NCBI RefSeq assembly: GCF_019345525.1
Contig: NZ_JAHKRA010000026.1
Span: 1 to 32,004 of the forward strand
From: Flavobacterium sp. NKUCC04_CG
GTDB lineage: Bacteria > Bacteroidota > Bacteroidia > Flavobacteriales > Flavobacteriaceae
Reading direction: 5' to 3'
Length of the DNA stretch: 32,004 nt
Below, piece after piece: positions 31,995-32,004 of this stretch; the first letter of the stretch is position 1; each line of letters opens with the position of its first letter. The notes under the pieces are model-generated. The model did no database searches. It saw nothing but the letters and a program-made list of their open reading frames with translations, and was not told the origin of the DNA. Position numbers and translations under genes: made by a program.

Positions 31995-32004
31995 GGCGAC
32001 GACA
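31995..32004 (-). rRNA. rrf: 5S rRNA, 3' end (partial, putative)
   Basis: The minus strand reads TGTCGTCGCC followed by TTTCTTTT and a strong terminator. TGTCGTCGCC is what I expect for the last bases of flavobacterial 5S rRNA. Only about 10 nt lie in the window, so the call depends on recognising this tail and on the terminator pair beside it. The truncated copy at 31901-31911 (GGCGACGA) looks like a duplicated 5S tail. Confidence 0.6.

Overview
The window reads as chromosomal DNA of a low-GC member of the Bacteroidota, almost certainly Flavobacteriaceae. The evidence is the 16S rRNA 5' end at the left edge (minus strand), repeated promoters of the Bacteroidota type (TTG, about 19-21 nt, TAnnTTTG), the near absence of Shine-Dalgarno sequences, and typical flavobacterial gene sets. 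No phage, plasmid, transposase or CRISPR genes were seen. The right edge looks like the 3' end of a 5S rRNA, also on the minus strand, so the segment appears to fill the space between two co-directional rRNA operons.

Layout. 1-410: 16S 5' end, leader and two tandem rrn promoters. 481-812: tandem repeats. 1081-2892: an orphan lipoprotein, a GNAT acetyltransferase and a 75-residue protein. 3141-5256 (minus): a MarR/OhrR-like regulator, a nitroreductase and a 3-hydroxyacyl-CoA dehydrogenase. 5567-8270 (minus): lysC-lysA behind a leader with a Lys-rich 18-codon ORF and a terminator hairpin, which looks like a lysine attenuator. 8552-11659 (plus): a four-gene operon (DUF4198, DUF3325-like, DUF3649-like, PepSY) probably for iron/siderophore handling. 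11748-14297 (minus): a second hydroxyacyl-CoA dehydrogenase, an NlpE-like lipoprotein and a siderophore-interacting reductase. 14544-19016 (plus): udk, a DivIC/FtsB-like gene and mutA-mutB. 19205-20527 (plus): a DEAD-box helicase. 20616-25675 (minus): a CHAP protein, feoA-feoB with a DtxR-like palindrome in the promoter, an orphan lipoprotein and recR. 25776-30681: a sodium:solute symporter, a CoA-binding protein (minus), an OmpW porin and a Zn/Cd P-type ATPase. 30678-32004: a composite array of short repeats, hairpins and duplicated rrn terminators.

How the genes work together. Iron and metal handling recurs: ferrous import (FeoAB), ferric-siderophore reduction (SIP), a PepSY/DUF3325/DUF3649 module, NlpE-like envelope copper sensing and Zn/Cd efflux. 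A second theme is acyl-CoA and propionate/succinate metabolism (methylmalonyl-CoA mutase, two hydroxyacyl-CoA dehydrogenases). A third is the lysine/DAP pathway (LysC, LysA). The most interesting points are the candidate lysine leader-peptide attenuator, the repeat families beside both rRNA operons, and the palindromic operators over the feoAB and marR promoters.
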